NCBI GenBank assembly: GCA_965217205.1 | Contig: OZ244254.1 | Span: 3,224,001 to 3,288,000 of the forward strand | DNA length: 64,000 bases | Origin: Maricaulis sp947259345 | GTDB lineage: Bacteria > Pseudomonadota > Alphaproteobacteria > Caulobacterales > Maricaulaceae | Direction of reading: 5' to 3' | Shown here: positions 42,775 to 53,100 of the stretch, one piece after another | How positions within the stretch are numbered: position 1 is the stretch's first letter | How the letters are laid out: every line of letters starts with the position of its first letter | Made by a program: the position numbers and the translations under genes | Notes under the pieces: model-generated | Seen by the model: the letters and a program-made list of their open reading frames with translations, nothing else | Database searches by the model: none | What the model was told of the DNA's origin: nothing

Positions 42775-43851
42775 TCAGGGGGATGGCCGCATCCCCTTGA
42801 AAGCCAGCTCCAACCAGCGGCCCAATCCAGCCTTGCCCGCCAAGCTGGGCTTCTCGATCCAGGACCAGGACGCGGCGGAAATCAAAAGCGTAACGGGAAT
42901 TGAATAAATGGCGACCTCCAGCGGGTCCGCCGCTGGATACCAGTACAGCACCACCTGCATGACGGGATAATGCCAGATATAAATACCATAGGACCAGTCG
43001 GGCAGGCGGGCGCCGGTCGGCCAGCGCCCCAGCCCTGCAAAGGCGACCGCAAACAATATGGACGCCAGTGTGAGGTTGAGAAATACCTCTGCCAAGGGAT
43101 GACTGCCCAACGCAATCCAGACCGGCAATACAATTAGGGTCGGCCAAGGAAGAACCGGAATCTTTTCACGCCAAACATGAACCAGCATGCCCAGAGTGAA
43201 CGCCGACGCCAGACGCAGGCCGCTCTCGATCATGGCCGGCGCATCGGACCAGAAGGACCGGACGACCAAATAAGCGGCGGTCACTCCGACAAAAAGGAAA
43301 AGTTTAGCGCCCCGCCCCCAAGGCAGCGGAGAGAAGAAAATCAGCGCAGCACCAGCATAGGCCAGCACCTCATAGCGCAAGGTCCAGAGAGTCGCCGAGA
43401 ACTCGCCCGCCCAAGGATTGTCCGAGAAGATGCCTGCGGGGCCCTGGCTCGTATCAAGAAAGCCAAGTACTTGGACGGGAAAGCTCAACGTCTGCAATGA
43501 GCCGAAATAAGATGCGGCGCTCAGGTCTGTTACAACTGGACCAATGGCCAGGACGGCCAGAAGCGAAAGAGCGAGCAACGCTGGCCAGATCCGAAGCATG
43601 CGCGCCGCGGCGAACTGGAATGGATTGGATCGACGCTCGAGACTGTCGGCGATCAGAAAACCGCTCAGGACGAAAAAAGCATTTACCGCCGCATAACTGA
43701 GCGACCAGCCATTGATGACCAATGGGGGCGGCAACGTGGGCCCCTGCGTAACGATAATTGCATGTTCAGCAAGCACGGCAGCCGCCAACACCAGACGGAT
43801 CGGCGTGAGCCGATTGTCGCGACCCGCGAATGCCGTCCCGATCGTTATCAA
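42775..43851 (-). CDS. Acyltransferase-3 family membrane protein
   Basis: 358 residues with about ten hydrophobic helices. LTPIRLVLAAAVLAEHA near the N-terminus (with the conserved R/H region), NAFFVLSGFLIADS, and later DWSYGIYIWHYPV and WSWIEKP mark the AT3/OafA-NodX family, which transfers acyl groups to sugars or lipids of the envelope. A hairpin (42777-42797) overlaps its stop codon and could serve as terminator. Its link to metal resistance is positional only. Confidence 0.9.
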   Translation of the reverse strand: MITIGTAFAGRDNRLTPIRLVLAAAVLAEHAIIVTQGPTLPPPLVINGWSLSYAAVNAFFVLSGFLIADSLERRSNPFQFAAARMLRIWPALLALSLLAVLAIGPVVTDLSAASYFGSLQTLSFPVQVLGFLDTSQGPAGIFSDNPWAGEFSATLWTLRYEVLAYAGAALIFFSPLPWGRGAKLFLFVGVTAAYLVVRSFWSDAPAMIESGLRLASAFTLGMLVHVWREKIPVLPWPTLIVLPVWIALGSHPLAEVFLNLTLASILFAVAFAGLGRWPTGARLPDWSYGIYIWHYPVMQVVLYWYPAADPLEVAIYSIPVTLLISAASWSWIEKPSLAGKAGLGRWLELAFKGMRPSP

Positions 43852-43929
43852 ACCTGCGATGTCAGTCCCTCCATCGGCCCTTGCCAGAATACGCGGAGGA
43901 CGCGCGCATCCCTCAAGCCGACGATCTGC

Positions 43930-44652
43930 TTAACGGCGCTTTGCCAATTCCATTCGGACCAAGCGCTGCAAACGCAAGACGAGCAAAAGCAAGCCGGCGA
44001 GCACCGTAACCAATGCAAACACCGACGCTGTGATCAGCAGGGGATTGTTGAAGTTTTCCCGCTCCTCATAGTCCATGATGTGGAGCATCCAGAAGAAGTC
44101 GAAGACGCGCCAGGTATCATTCCTGCGCGCAGTCACCATCCCTGTCTCCGGAGACACATAGATGCGCGTGCCCTCGCCATCCGCGAAATCGATCCGCCAG
44201 GCCGACCCGGAGCGACGGTATTCCCAGCTCGGTTCATCGAAGAATCGAACGGCAGCGATTTCCGGTCGATCAGCATGATCGGCGCTGGCTATCTCAATCG
44301 CCATTTCACGGGAAATCGGTGTGAGGCGTTCCCCTGTCTCGGCGTCCACGAGTACGCTCGCCCCGCTCAGTTCGGTGACACAGTAAACGACACGGCCCTG
44401 CCATACGCGCAGATCGATAGCTTCAAGCGCCCCTCCGATCGCGAGGTCAGAGAGTGCGGCCTGCACTGGCAGGACCCCTGACACATCGAGCGCCGGTGCC
44501 GTGAACTCCGCGATGTTGTGTTCCCCGCGAACCCGGTCCAGCGGCAAGGCGCTCATCACAACGCCGCCGGCAATCCATAGTACGATCTGAATTCCGACCA
44601 CCAGGGCGAGCCACTTGTGAATGCGAAGGGTCCAGCGAAGCAGCACGGTCAT
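43930..44652 (-). CDS. PepSY-domain membrane protein
   Basis: 240 residues. An N-terminal helix (WLALVVGIQIVLWIAGGVVMSAL), a periplasmic region with PepSY-like strands (SGASVLVDAETGERLTPISREMAIEIA; GTRIYVSPETGMVTARRNDTWRVFDFFWMLHIMDY, by position) and a C-terminal helix (ITASVFALVTVLAGLLLLVL). This matches the 'iron-regulated membrane protein' type of PepSY-associated TM proteins that can reduce or transport metals. Downstream of the ECF sigma gene on the same strand, possibly in its regulon. Confidence 0.82.
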   Translation of the reverse strand: MTVLLRWTLRIHKWLALVVGIQIVLWIAGGVVMSALPLDRVRGEHNIAEFTAPALDVSGVLPVQAALSDLAIGGALEAIDLRVWQGRVVYCVTELSGASVLVDAETGERLTPISREMAIEIASADHADRPEIAAVRFFDEPSWEYRRSGSAWRIDFADGEGTRIYVSPETGMVTARRNDTWRVFDFFWMLHIMDYEERENFNNPLLITASVFALVTVLAGLLLLVLRLQRLVRMELAKRR

Positions 44653-44709
44653 GGGGGCCTCCGGGGCGATCTGCGAGCAATCAGAACGTCCCGTACGCAG
44701 CCCATCGGG

Positions 44710-45279
44710 TTATCCCTCAGGCGGAAAGCTGTCCCGCAACCGCCTGCGCGCCCGGTAGACACGCACTTCCGCAGCCTTTTCAGACAAGCCCATGACCGAT
44801 CCGATTTCAGCGTGGCTCATCCCGTCGATTACGGAAAGCAAGAGCGGTGTCCGCAAACCCTCGGGCATGGCTTGGATGGCAGTATTCACGCGCGCCAGCT
44901 CATCCCGGTCAGAAACGATCCGTTCAGGTGTGGTCGGATCGACTGGCGCGGGCACCGAAGGTTCTTCCAGGCCTATCCAGTTGCGCACCGCGCGGCGGCG
45001 ATGATGGTCCTTCGCCTTGTTCCGGGCGATCACAAACATCCAGGTTACGAAGGCGCGGGTCTCGTCGAAGCGGTGAAGGTTTCGGTGGATGGCGATAAAA
45101 GTGTTCTGCGCAACATCGTCGGCATCGGACCGACTGCCGAGCTGCCGTTCGAGGAAATTCACCAGCCGGGGCGCGTGGCGTTGCATCAGGCGATTGAAGG
45201 CCATTCGATCGCCCGCCCGCGCCCGGCAAGCCAATTGTTCGTCGCTGGGCGTCAGACCGGGGGCGTCAGCGTTCGGCAT
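44710..45279 (-). CDS. ECF sigma factor (CnrH/NccH-like)
   Basis: 189 residues from ATG 45279. Sigma region 2 shows DADDVAQNTFIAIHRNLHRFDETRAFVTWMFVIARNKAKDHHRR and region 4 ends with LRTPLLLSVIDGMSHAEIGSVMGLSEKAAEVRVYRARRRL (by position). The gene overlaps the upstream CnrX-like gene by 14 bp. In the CnrYXH systems of Cupriavidus, CnrH is freed when periplasmic CnrX binds metal and CnrY lets go; the same three-part order is present here, which supports that reading. Confidence 0.85.
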   Translation of the reverse strand: MPNADAPGLTPSDEQLACRARAGDRMAFNRLMQRHAPRLVNFLERQLGSRSDADDVAQNTFIAIHRNLHRFDETRAFVTWMFVIARNKAKDHHRRRAVRNWIGLEEPSVPAPVDPTTPERIVSDRDELARVNTAIQAMPEGLRTPLLLSVIDGMSHAEIGSVMGLSEKAAEVRVYRARRRLRDSFPPEG

Positions 45280-45700
45280 CAAGGGCCGCCGCCAGGCGCG
45301 CATCGAATATTTCGCGCTGCTCGACGTCCATCACGGCGCGCATGGCGAGGATGTGATTGAGCGTGGACAGCTGCAATTCGCCCATCACATCATGAAGGGC
45401 CTCTGCAGCCTCGACGACTTCCGGTGACATTTCCCGACTTTCCATCAAGGACGTGCCGATCGCGTGCCGGGCCTCTGCCAGTCGTTGGTCGAAGGCAGAT
45501 TTTTCGCGAGCAAAATCCGCCTCCAAGGCCTCGATTTCCGCTTCCTGATCGCGGGTCAAATGGAGCTGGCCGTGAATCACGGCGTGAAGGCTGACCGTCA
45601 CGGTATCGGAACGATTGCCTAGCTGAGCGCCCAGCCACACGCCTGCCAGTCCGCCCAGAAGCCCCAAGATTGCCGCTGTAACGCCTGCGCGCCAGATCAC
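45266..45700 (-). CDS. CnrX/NccX-like periplasmic heavy-metal sensor
   Basis: 144 residues. One N-terminal membrane helix (VTAAILGLLGGLAGVWLGAQLG), then an all-helical Spy/CpxP-like domain: VSLHAVIHGQLHLTRDQEAEIEALEADFAREKSAF and LQLSTLNHILAMRAVMDVEQREIFD. The histidines (LHAVIH and NHILAMR) and methionine residues lie where CnrX binds Ni or Co. The family is 'periplasmic heavy metal sensor'. Overlaps the anti-sigma gene by four bases and the sigma gene by 14, so the three are translationally coupled. Confidence 0.82.
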   Translation of the reverse strand: MIWRAGVTAAILGLLGGLAGVWLGAQLGNRSDTVTVSLHAVIHGQLHLTRDQEAEIEALEADFAREKSAFDQRLAEARHAIGTSLMESREMSPEVVEAAEALHDVMGELQLSTLNHILAMRAVMDVEQREIFDARLAAALDAER

Positions 45701-46002
45701 AGCTCAGTCCCCTCGCCCATTAGGGTTGTCAAAGGCAATTCGGCACGGGCGCCAAATACAGCGAGCAAGTCGGGCTCGCCAGACGGAGCCAGGCCAACCC
45801 CGACGACGCTACCGACCAGTAGCGCCAGAACGGCAGGTGCGGCACGGATCGCCAGGCCAGTTGATAGCCCCGAAATGTCCGGCACACGACGAGCCGGCGC
45901 TTCAAGACCGTCCCAAACATTCTTCTGGAAGCGCTCGAGGTCCAGACTTGTATGATCGGCAGCGATCCGTTCCAGGACATCATTCATGTGTTCATCGGAC
46001 AT
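45697..46002 (-). CDS. CnrY-like membrane anti-sigma factor
   Basis: 101 residues from ATG 46002, with GGAGGG upstream. The N-terminal ~45 residues (DVLERIAADHTSLDLERFQKNVWDGL) are cytosolic and helical, as expected for a sigma-binding segment; a single membrane helix follows (AAPAVLALLVGSVVGVGLA) and then a short periplasmic tail. Sequence conservation in CnrY proteins is low, so the call rests on topology and gene order (anti-sigma, sensor, sigma). Confidence 0.7.
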   Translation of the reverse strand: MSDEHMNDVLERIAADHTSLDLERFQKNVWDGLEAPARRVPDISGLSTGLAIRAAPAVLALLVGSVVGVGLAPSGEPDLLAVFGARAELPLTTLMGEGTEL

Positions 46003-46014
46003 CAAAGCCCTCCG

Positions 46015-46461
46015 TCAGGATGTGTGTAGATGGGCAAGCTTCCACCCATCTCCGGTGCGGACCAGAATAGCGGTGCCGTGGGCATCCCGTTCACGGGCCT
46101 CGCCCCGGACTTCATACTCCATCCGGATGTCGAAGGTCGCAAATGCCATTTCCTGATCAACTTGGACAGAATACCCTGACCAGTCGTACACATGGAATGT
46201 CACGTGCTCGGCGGCAAATTCGGGCACGAGATGGTGGTCGCGATATACGGCCCAACCGATATCACTGCCACTTCCCTCGAAAATGGTGAAGTCTTCTCCG
46301 TCCGCCATCACCCAGCGTTCGGCCGCCACGACATCCTCGTCCGACAGGGCACCGGAATAGTTTTCCAGAACCTGTTCGATCTCGTCCACCTCGTTCGCGA
46401 GGGCGGCTGTCGAAAGGCTCGTAGCCAAAACCATCGTCAAAGCCAAAGTACGATGCATCAT
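46015..46461 (-). CDS. Secreted SnoaL/DUF4440-like (NTF2 fold) protein
   Basis: 148 residues with a signal peptide (LALTMVLATSLSTAALA). The mature domain has IEQVLENYSGALSDEDVVAAERWVMADGEDFTIFEG and ends GTAILVRTGDGWKLAHLHTS, the usual start and finish of SnoaL-like domains. GGAGAT lies before the ATG. Only ~12 bp separate it from the anti-sigma gene, so it may lead that operon; NTF2-like proteins are frequent in copper clusters but their role is unclear. Confidence 0.75.
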   Translation of the reverse strand: MMHRTLALTMVLATSLSTAALANEVDEIEQVLENYSGALSDEDVVAAERWVMADGEDFTIFEGSGSDIGWAVYRDHHLVPEFAAEHVTFHVYDWSGYSVQVDQEMAFATFDIRMEYEVRGEARERDAHGTAILVRTGDGWKLAHLHTS

Positions 46462-46490
46462 CAATCTCCTTTGCGGGTCTCGAATTCGTG

Positions 46491-47261
46491 TCAGCCACCG
46501 AACAGGTGGCGCAAGCCGCCATGGGCGAGCGCCCCGCCAAGAAAGCCGTTGAGCATGAGGGCTGCGGCAAGTGCGAACAGCGTCAGCGAGAAGAGAAGCG
46601 CCGGCGTCTGACTGCTAGTCTTGCGCGCCCATTCCCCCAGCAGTGCAAGCCCGGCCAAGCCGACCAAAAGGCCGGTGCCGATGACCCGGTGCGCTAACAT
46701 CACCCCCGTCTCGCCGGCTGCCATTGGCCCCGAATGAGCCCAACCCAGCAGGGCAGCGAGCGCTCCTGCCGCCGCGCCTGTCCAAACGAGAAAGCGGACC
46801 GTTTCCGCTCCAGCGGGCAAACGCCCAGCCAATGTGAGTGCCTGTGCGAGGGCAGCGGCGAGGATCAGGCCAATCGGGAAATGTACGGCAACCGAGTGGA
46901 AAGCACCGAGTCGCGACATGGCCCGCTCGAAAGGCGTCGAAGCGCCCCGTTCACCCCAATGGGCGTGCCCGGCCGCCGTCGTGGACAACACGTCAGCGTG
47001 ATCAAGCTCATCGATATGAAGAGCTTCTTCGCCATCATGCACATGACCAGACCCATCCATCTGCATCGCAGCCGGTTCGGACGCGGGTCGCACGCTTGGC
47101 TCAGCATCTCGTGACGTGGTCGCTGGCTCAACTTGTCCGGCAGCGGGCGGATCGTGTTCCGCAGGCGGATGGCTCCACCCCCCTGCGGAAAAGCTGACCG
47201 CTGCAACGATGGCACACACCGCCATCATGCCTATTCGAAATCCGGACACGCGTATCTCCAC
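46491..47261 (-). CDS. DUF2231-like membrane protein with His-rich periplasmic region
   Basis: 256 residues from a GTG start. A signal or anchor segment is followed by a His/Met/Asp-rich stretch (MQMDGSGHVHDGEEALHIDELDHADV), then four hydrophobic helices beginning FHSVAVHFPIGLILAAALAQAL, the hallmark of DUF2231-type proteins. The histidine-rich segment could bind metal. It lies ~40 bp downstream of the P-type ATPase gene on the same strand and is likely co-transcribed under CueR control. Confidence 0.75.
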   Translation of the reverse strand: MEIRVSGFRIGMMAVCAIVAAVSFSAGGWSHPPAEHDPPAAGQVEPATTSRDAEPSVRPASEPAAMQMDGSGHVHDGEEALHIDELDHADVLSTTAAGHAHWGERGASTPFERAMSRLGAFHSVAVHFPIGLILAAALAQALTLAGRLPAGAETVRFLVWTGAAAGALAALLGWAHSGPMAAGETGVMLAHRVIGTGLLVGLAGLALLGEWARKTSSQTPALLFSLTLFALAAALMLNGFLGGALAHGGLRHLFGG

Positions 47262-47300
47262 CTTGGTTTGATGGAGATACGCACGTCCACGAGTTTTCCC

Positions 47301-49661
47301 TCAGCCCAAGCGGACCGACCTCAAGCGCAGGGAGTTCGTGATGACCGAGACGGAAGACAGGCTCATCGCCGCAGCCGCTATCATCGGTGACAACATGATG
47401 CCGAAGACCGGGTAGAGAATGCCAGCCGCCACCGGGACGCCAGCAGCATTGTAGACCAGGGCAAAAAACAGGTTCTCGCGGATATTGCGCATAGTCGCGA
47501 GGGCAAGCTTGCGGGCCCTGACAATGCCGGTCAGATCGCCTTTCACAAGGGTCAGGCCGGCGCTCTCAATCGCCACATCAGCGCCAGTCCCCATGGCAAT
47601 GCCAACATCGGCCTGCGCAAGAGCGGGCGCGTCATTGACGCCATCGCCGGCCATGGCGACCCTGCACCCGTCCGCCTGGAGCTCTTCCACGATCCGGGCC
47701 TTGTCGCGCGGCAGTACATCAGCCCGCACATCGTTCAGCCCGAGCCTGGCCGCAACCGATCTGGCCGTGCGCTCATTGTCGCCGGTTGCCATCACCAGCC
47801 GGAATCCCAGCTTTTGAAGATCTTCAAGCGCCTGGGCCGCGCTCGGTTTGATCGGATCGACCACGCAGACCATGCCGGCCAGTTGGCCTTCAATCGCAAC
47901 AAACATCACGGTCTCACCTTCGTCCCGGCGAGCATTGGCGTCGGCGGTTGCGGTCTCACTGACCGAAATGCCCGCGGCATCCATGAGCGCAGCATTGCCA
48001 AGAGCAATAGCCTTTCCGGAGACCCGGCCTGTCACGCCCTTGCCCGTGATGGCCTCGAACTGGTCGGCGACTTCCATCGTCGCCCCGCGACTCTTGGCGC
48101 CTTGTACTATGGCCTCCGCGAGTGGATGCTCGGACCCGCGCTCGAGGCTTGCGGCCATTTGCAGGACGTCATCCTCCAGATGGCCCGCGAACGCGATCAC
48201 GGCCGCGAGTTCGGGGCGCCCCATGGTCAGCGTACCGGTCTTGTCGACAATCAGTGTATCAACCTTGGCGAATCGTTCGAGCGCCTCAGCATTCTTGATC
48301 AGAACTCCGGCCTGGGCGCCTCGCCCCGTTGCGGTCATCACGGACATGGGCGTGGCCAAGCCCAGTGCGCAGGGACAGGCGATGATCAAGACGGAAACGG
48401 CCGCGATAAGGCCATAGGCCGAAGCCGGTTCAGGTCCCCAGACCGACCAGGAAATGAACGCGATCGCCGCGACGACGATCACGGCCGGCACAAAACGACC
48501 CGACGCCATGTCAGCGAACTTTTGGATGGGCGCTCGGCTGCGCTGGGCATTGGCAACCATTTCCACGATCTGGCTCAACACCGTGTCTTTGCCGACCCGG
48601 CGAGCCGCAATCACAAGACTCCCATTGCCGTTGACCGTCGCCCCGGTGACCGCCTCGCCCTTGACCTTCTCGACCGGGACGGGCTCACCGGAAATCATCG
48701 ATTCATCGACCGAGGACCGGCCGTCGACCACAACACCATCGGCCGGAATTTTTTCGCCCGGACGGACACGCAAATGGTCGCCCTCACGGATATGCTCGAG
48801 AGGCACTTCCTCGTCGTCCCCATCCACATTGACCCGCAATGCCGTCTTGGGCGCCAGATCCAGAAGGGCCCGGATCGCCGAACCGGTCTGTTCCCGGGCC
48901 CGCAACTCCATCAACTGCCCGAGCAGCACCAGAACGATAATCACCGCCGCCGCTTCAAAATAGACGCCCACATGACCGTTCGCGTGGCGGAAGGCGTCCG
49001 GAAATAGTCCAGGCGCCAACACCGCCACCACACTGAAAAGATAGGCCGCACCGGTTCCCATCGCGATCAGGGTGAACATGTTGAGATGACGGTTAATGAC
49101 TGACTTCACGCCACGCTCGAAAAAAGGCCAACCCGACCACAGGACGACAGGTGTTGCCAGAACCAGCTCAGCCCAAGCCGCGCGGGTCTCACCCAAGGCT
49201 TCGCGCAGGAAGCCGAGACCAAGCATCGGCCCCATCGCCAGAACCAGGACCGGAAGGGTCAGGGCGGCACCGAACCAGAAGCGACGTGTGAAGTCGATTA
49301 ACTCAGGATTGGGCCCCTCTTGACCGGTTGGCACCCCCATCGGCTCGAGCGCCATGCCGCAGATCGGGCAATCACCCGGCTCGTCGCGAATGATCTCGGG
49401 ATCCATTGGACAGGTGTATGTCGTACCTGCCGGCATGTCTTCATACGCGTCACGATGGGCTCCGCTTAAAAAATGCTCGGGATCCTCAGCGAAACGATCA
49501 TGACAGCGCTGCGAGCAGAAATGGTATGCGTCTCCCGCGTGCTCGTAGCTGGGCTTGCCGGCACCCAGCCGCACCTCCATGCCGCAGACCGGATCGGTCG
49601 CGACGGGCTGGTGATGCATATGTTCGTCGGCCTTATCTGATGTGCAATGCTGACAACTCAT
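47301..49661 (-). CDS. copA: Copper-exporting P1B-type ATPase with YHS and HMBD domains
   Basis: 786 residues from ATG 49661, which is preceded by AAGGAGG. The N-terminus has no HMA domain but a YHS domain (DPVCGMEVRLG... HFCSQRCHDRF) and a heavy-metal-binding HMBD (YTCPMDPEI ... CPICGMALEPM). Transport landmarks are the CPC motif in IIACPCALGLATP, DKTGTLTMG (phosphorylated D), GSEHPLAEAI (HP locus) and MAGDGVNDAPALAQAD. It pumps Cu(I)/Ag(I) from cytosol to periplasm. Transcribed from a CueR-type promoter (49688-49718). Confidence 0.94.
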   Translation of the reverse strand: MSCQHCTSDKADEHMHHQPVATDPVCGMEVRLGAGKPSYEHAGDAYHFCSQRCHDRFAEDPEHFLSGAHRDAYEDMPAGTTYTCPMDPEIIRDEPGDCPICGMALEPMGVPTGQEGPNPELIDFTRRFWFGAALTLPVLVLAMGPMLGLGFLREALGETRAAWAELVLATPVVLWSGWPFFERGVKSVINRHLNMFTLIAMGTGAAYLFSVVAVLAPGLFPDAFRHANGHVGVYFEAAAVIIVLVLLGQLMELRAREQTGSAIRALLDLAPKTALRVNVDGDDEEVPLEHIREGDHLRVRPGEKIPADGVVVDGRSSVDESMISGEPVPVEKVKGEAVTGATVNGNGSLVIAARRVGKDTVLSQIVEMVANAQRSRAPIQKFADMASGRFVPAVIVVAAIAFISWSVWGPEPASAYGLIAAVSVLIIACPCALGLATPMSVMTATGRGAQAGVLIKNAEALERFAKVDTLIVDKTGTLTMGRPELAAVIAFAGHLEDDVLQMAASLERGSEHPLAEAIVQGAKSRGATMEVADQFEAITGKGVTGRVSGKAIALGNAALMDAAGISVSETATADANARRDEGETVMFVAIEGQLAGMVCVVDPIKPSAAQALEDLQKLGFRLVMATGDNERTARSVAARLGLNDVRADVLPRDKARIVEELQADGCRVAMAGDGVNDAPALAQADVGIAMGTGADVAIESAGLTLVKGDLTGIVRARKLALATMRNIRENLFFALVYNAAGVPVAAGILYPVFGIMLSPMIAAAAMSLSSVSVITNSLRLRSVRLG

Positions 49662-49687
49662 CGGGCAGTCCTCCTTTGGATTTCCCG

Positions 49688-49718
49688 GTTGTGAGGCTTC
49701 CAGTGGCTGGAAGGTCAA
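49688..49718 (-). promoter_or_regulatory. CueR-type promoter/operator of copA
   Basis: On the minus strand a -35 box TTGACC (49718-49713) is separated by 19 bp from a -10-like CACAAC (49693-49688). The spacer holds a dyad CTTCC-N7-GGAAG centred at its middle, the arrangement through which CueR untwists the overlong spacer on binding Cu(I). The dyad is very close to that of E. coli copA. The region lies between cueR and copA. Confidence 0.85.
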
Positions 49719-49733
49719 GCGGCACGTTTCTGA

Positions 49734-50120
49734 TTAATCGCCGGCCAGCCCGTTCATGATCGGACAGTCTGGCCGGTCATCGCCATGACACGCCAGAACG
49801 AGACGTTGCAGCTCTGACTTGATCATCGTCATCTCGGCCAATTTCCGATCAACCTGTGCAACATGATCCATCGCCAAAGCCTTCACATCGGCACTCGCCC
49901 TCGATCGGTCTTCGTACAGCGACAGCAGAGCGCGACAGTCGTCGAGCGAAAAGCCCAGACTTCGCGCCCGACCGACAAAAGCGAGCTTGTGAACATCTGT
50001 TTCTGAGTAGACGCGGTATCCATTGTCCGCCCGCGCCGGCGCGACCAGGCCCACCTCCTCGTAATACCGCAAGGTTTTCGAGGGCAGGCCGGTCGCACGG
50101 GAGACGTCTTTCACATTCAC
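49734..50120 (-). CDS. cueR: CueR-type copper-responsive MerR regulator
   Basis: 128 residues. N-terminal winged helix NVKDVSRATGLPSKTLRYYEEVGLVAPARADNGYRVYSETD (by position), a dimer helix, and the C-terminal metal loop CHGDDRPDCPI with two cysteines eight residues apart, as in CueR (C112 and C120), which binds a single Cu(I). Overlaps the end of cusA by four bases, so it is the last gene of the cus operon, and it reads toward copA. It likely activates copA and the cus operon from matching dyads. Confidence 0.92.
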   Translation of the reverse strand: MNVKDVSRATGLPSKTLRYYEEVGLVAPARADNGYRVYSETDVHKLAFVGRARSLGFSLDDCRALLSLYEDRSRASADVKALAMDHVAQVDRKLAEMTMIKSELQRLVLACHGDDRPDCPIMNGLAGD

Positions 50121-53100
50121 TGCACGCCTCCTGCCACTGCGGCGGATTGTGTCGGCCCGGCCAGCCCCACACGTTTCCAGATCAGGAACGCCGCTGGAAT
50201 AACCAGAAGGGTCAGGATGGTGGCGCTGGTCATACCGCCGACCATGGGTGCCGCGATCCGTCGCATCACTTCAGACCCGGTTCCATCACCGAACATGATC
50301 GGCAATAGGCCGGCAATCGTAGCAATGACAGTCATCATGATCGGGCGCACCCGCAACAGGGCCCCCTCGATCACCGCCTCGTCAATATCCGATCTGTTCA
50401 GCGGCCGGCCGTCTTCATCTGCAAGAGACTGATGGCGGGTGAGCGCTTGCTCCAGATAGACGATCATCAACACCCCGATCTCGACAGCAACGCCTGCCAG
50501 GGCAATGAAACCCACACCGACAGCGACGGAGAGATTATACCCGAGCATGTCGAGCAGCCAGACCCCGCCGACCAAAGCCAGCGGCAGCGTCCCCATGATC
50601 ATCAGGACCGGGGTCAGCCTCCGGAAATTCAGGAAGAGCAGCAGCAAGATGATGACCAGGGTCACCGGAACGACCACCGCCAGCTTTGCCTGTGCCCGCT
50701 CCATGTATTCGAACTGACCGGACCAACTGATCGAATATCCCGGCGGCAATTCCATATACTCGGCCAAAGCCTGCTGGGCTTCCTCAACATAGCTCCCGAT
50801 ATCGACCCCATTGATATCGACATAAACCCAGCCATTGGTACGGGCATTTTCGCTGCGGATCACACCAGGGCCATCGGCGATCGAGATATCAGCAACCCGC
50901 CCCAGCGGAATCTCGGCACCGGTCGGCGTGACCACCGGCAGATCCCGGATCGAGTCCACAGAATTACGATAGTCACGCGGGTAGCGAAGATTGATGGGAT
51001 AACGCTCCCGGCCCTCGACACTCTCGCCAACAGTCATGCCACCGATCGCAGTCCGAACGACATCATGGACGTCGGCGACATTCAGCCCGAACCGGGCGGC
51101 TTCCAGCCGATTGACGTCGATATCAACGAACCGGCCTCCGGTAACCCGTTCGGCATAAACCGATGCGGTTCCGTCCAGTGTCCGGATAATGGCTTCCACC
51201 TCCTCGCCAATCTCGGCAATCACATCCAGGTCCGGGCCGGCAATCTTGATACCGACAGGCGTCTTGATTCCTGTCGCCAGCATGTCGATTCGACCGCGGA
51301 TCGGCATGATCCAGGCATTGGTGAGGCTGGGCACATCCACAGCGGCATCCAGTTCGGCTCGAATGTCGTCAATTGTGATGCCCGGCCTCCACTCTTCGCG
51401 CGGTCGCAGCTGGATGGTGGTCTCAATCATGGTCAACGGAGCCGGGTCTGTGGCGGTCTCGGCTCGCCCCGCCTTTCCGTGCACTGTCAGGACCTCCGGC
51501 ACGGTCATGATCAGGCGGTTGGTCTGCTGCAGCAATTCGGTGACTTTGCCCGCCGACACGCCGGGGAAAGCACTCGGCATGTAGAGGATGTCACCTTCAT
51601 CGAGATCCGGCATGAACTCGCTTCCCATGCGGGACAACGGCACGGCGGCACTGGCGAGCACCAGGCCGGCCGCGAGCAGCACGGCAACAGGACGGCGGAT
51701 CGCAAGACCGATGAAAGGCCGATAGCCCGCGATCAAAAGGCGATTGACCGGATTCTTGTGCTCCGGCGTGATCCGGCCCCGCACAAGATAACCCATCAGA
51801 ACCGGCACCAGGGTAATGGCCAGGCCGGCAGCCGCCGCCATGGCGTAGGTCTTGGTAAAGGCGAGCGGATGAAAGAGCCGCCCCTCCTGGGCTTCCAGTG
51901 CGAAGATCGGAACGAAGCTGAAGGTCACAATCAGGAGCGAAAAGAAGAGCGCCGGCCCCACTTCGACAGAGGCCTTGGTGACGATCTCCCACCGGTTTTC
52001 GCGCGTGATCGGTTCACGCTCAGCATGCTTATGCATGTTCTCGATCATGACGATCGCGGCATCCACCATGGCGCCGATGGCGATCGCTATGCCGCCCAAC
52101 GACATGATATTGGCATTAATGCCTTGGGCATTCATCACGATAATCGCGGTGAGAATACCCAGCGGCAAGCTCAGGAAGATCACGAGTGACGAGCGGAAAT
52201 GGAAAAGGAAAAGCGCACAAATCAGCCCCACGACAAGGAATTCTTCGATCAACTTTTCCCGCAGGGAGGACACTGCCCGTTCAATCAGGCCTGCCCGGTT
52301 GTAGGTGGTGACGATCTCCACGCCCTCGGGCAGCGAAGCGCCGAGTTCACTCAGACGCTCTTCGACGCGCTGGATGGTCGCGCGGGCATTCTCGCCATAT
52401 CGCATGACGACAACGCCGCCGACCGCCTCGCCCTCGCCATTGAGCTCGCCGATGCCCCGCCGTAATTCCGGTCCAATTGTGATGTCGGCAATGTCCGACA
52501 TCAGTATTGGTGTGCCGGTTTCAGTAACCGCAACCGGGATCGCTTCCAGGTCCTCGACACCCTCGATATAGCCGGATGCCCGAACCATGTACTCGGCTTC
52601 CGCCATCTCGATGACTCGGCCGCCACTTTCCTGGTTGCCCCGTTCGATCGCGGTTCGGACCGCAGAGAGTGGTATACCCAGGGCACGCAGCCGGTCGGGG
52701 TCGGCGACAACCTGGTATTGCCGCACCATGCCGCCAATCGTGGCCACCTCGGACACACCCTCGATTGTCTGGAGTTCGTATTTGAGGAACCAGTCCTGCA
52801 GTGAGCGGAGGTCGGCCAGATCGTGCTGCCCGGTCCGGTCGACCAGGGCATATTGATAGATCCAGCCAACGCCGGTTGCATCCGGCCCCAATGCCGGACG
52901 GGCCGCGTCTGGCAAGGTTGGAGCCACCTGGGACAGGTATTCCAGAACCCGGGAACGAGCCCAGTAGAGATCGGTCCCATCCTCGAAAATGACATAGACA
53001 TAGCTGTCGTTGAAAAAGGAGTAGCCGCGAACTGTCACGGCGCCCGGCACCGCCAGCATGGCCGTTGTCAGTGGATAGGTGACTTGATCCTCGACGACCT

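Noticed and set aside
50432..52189. 585-residue frame on the plus strand
   Set aside because: Antisense of cusA, low-complexity His/Asp/Arg composition, no recognisable motif.
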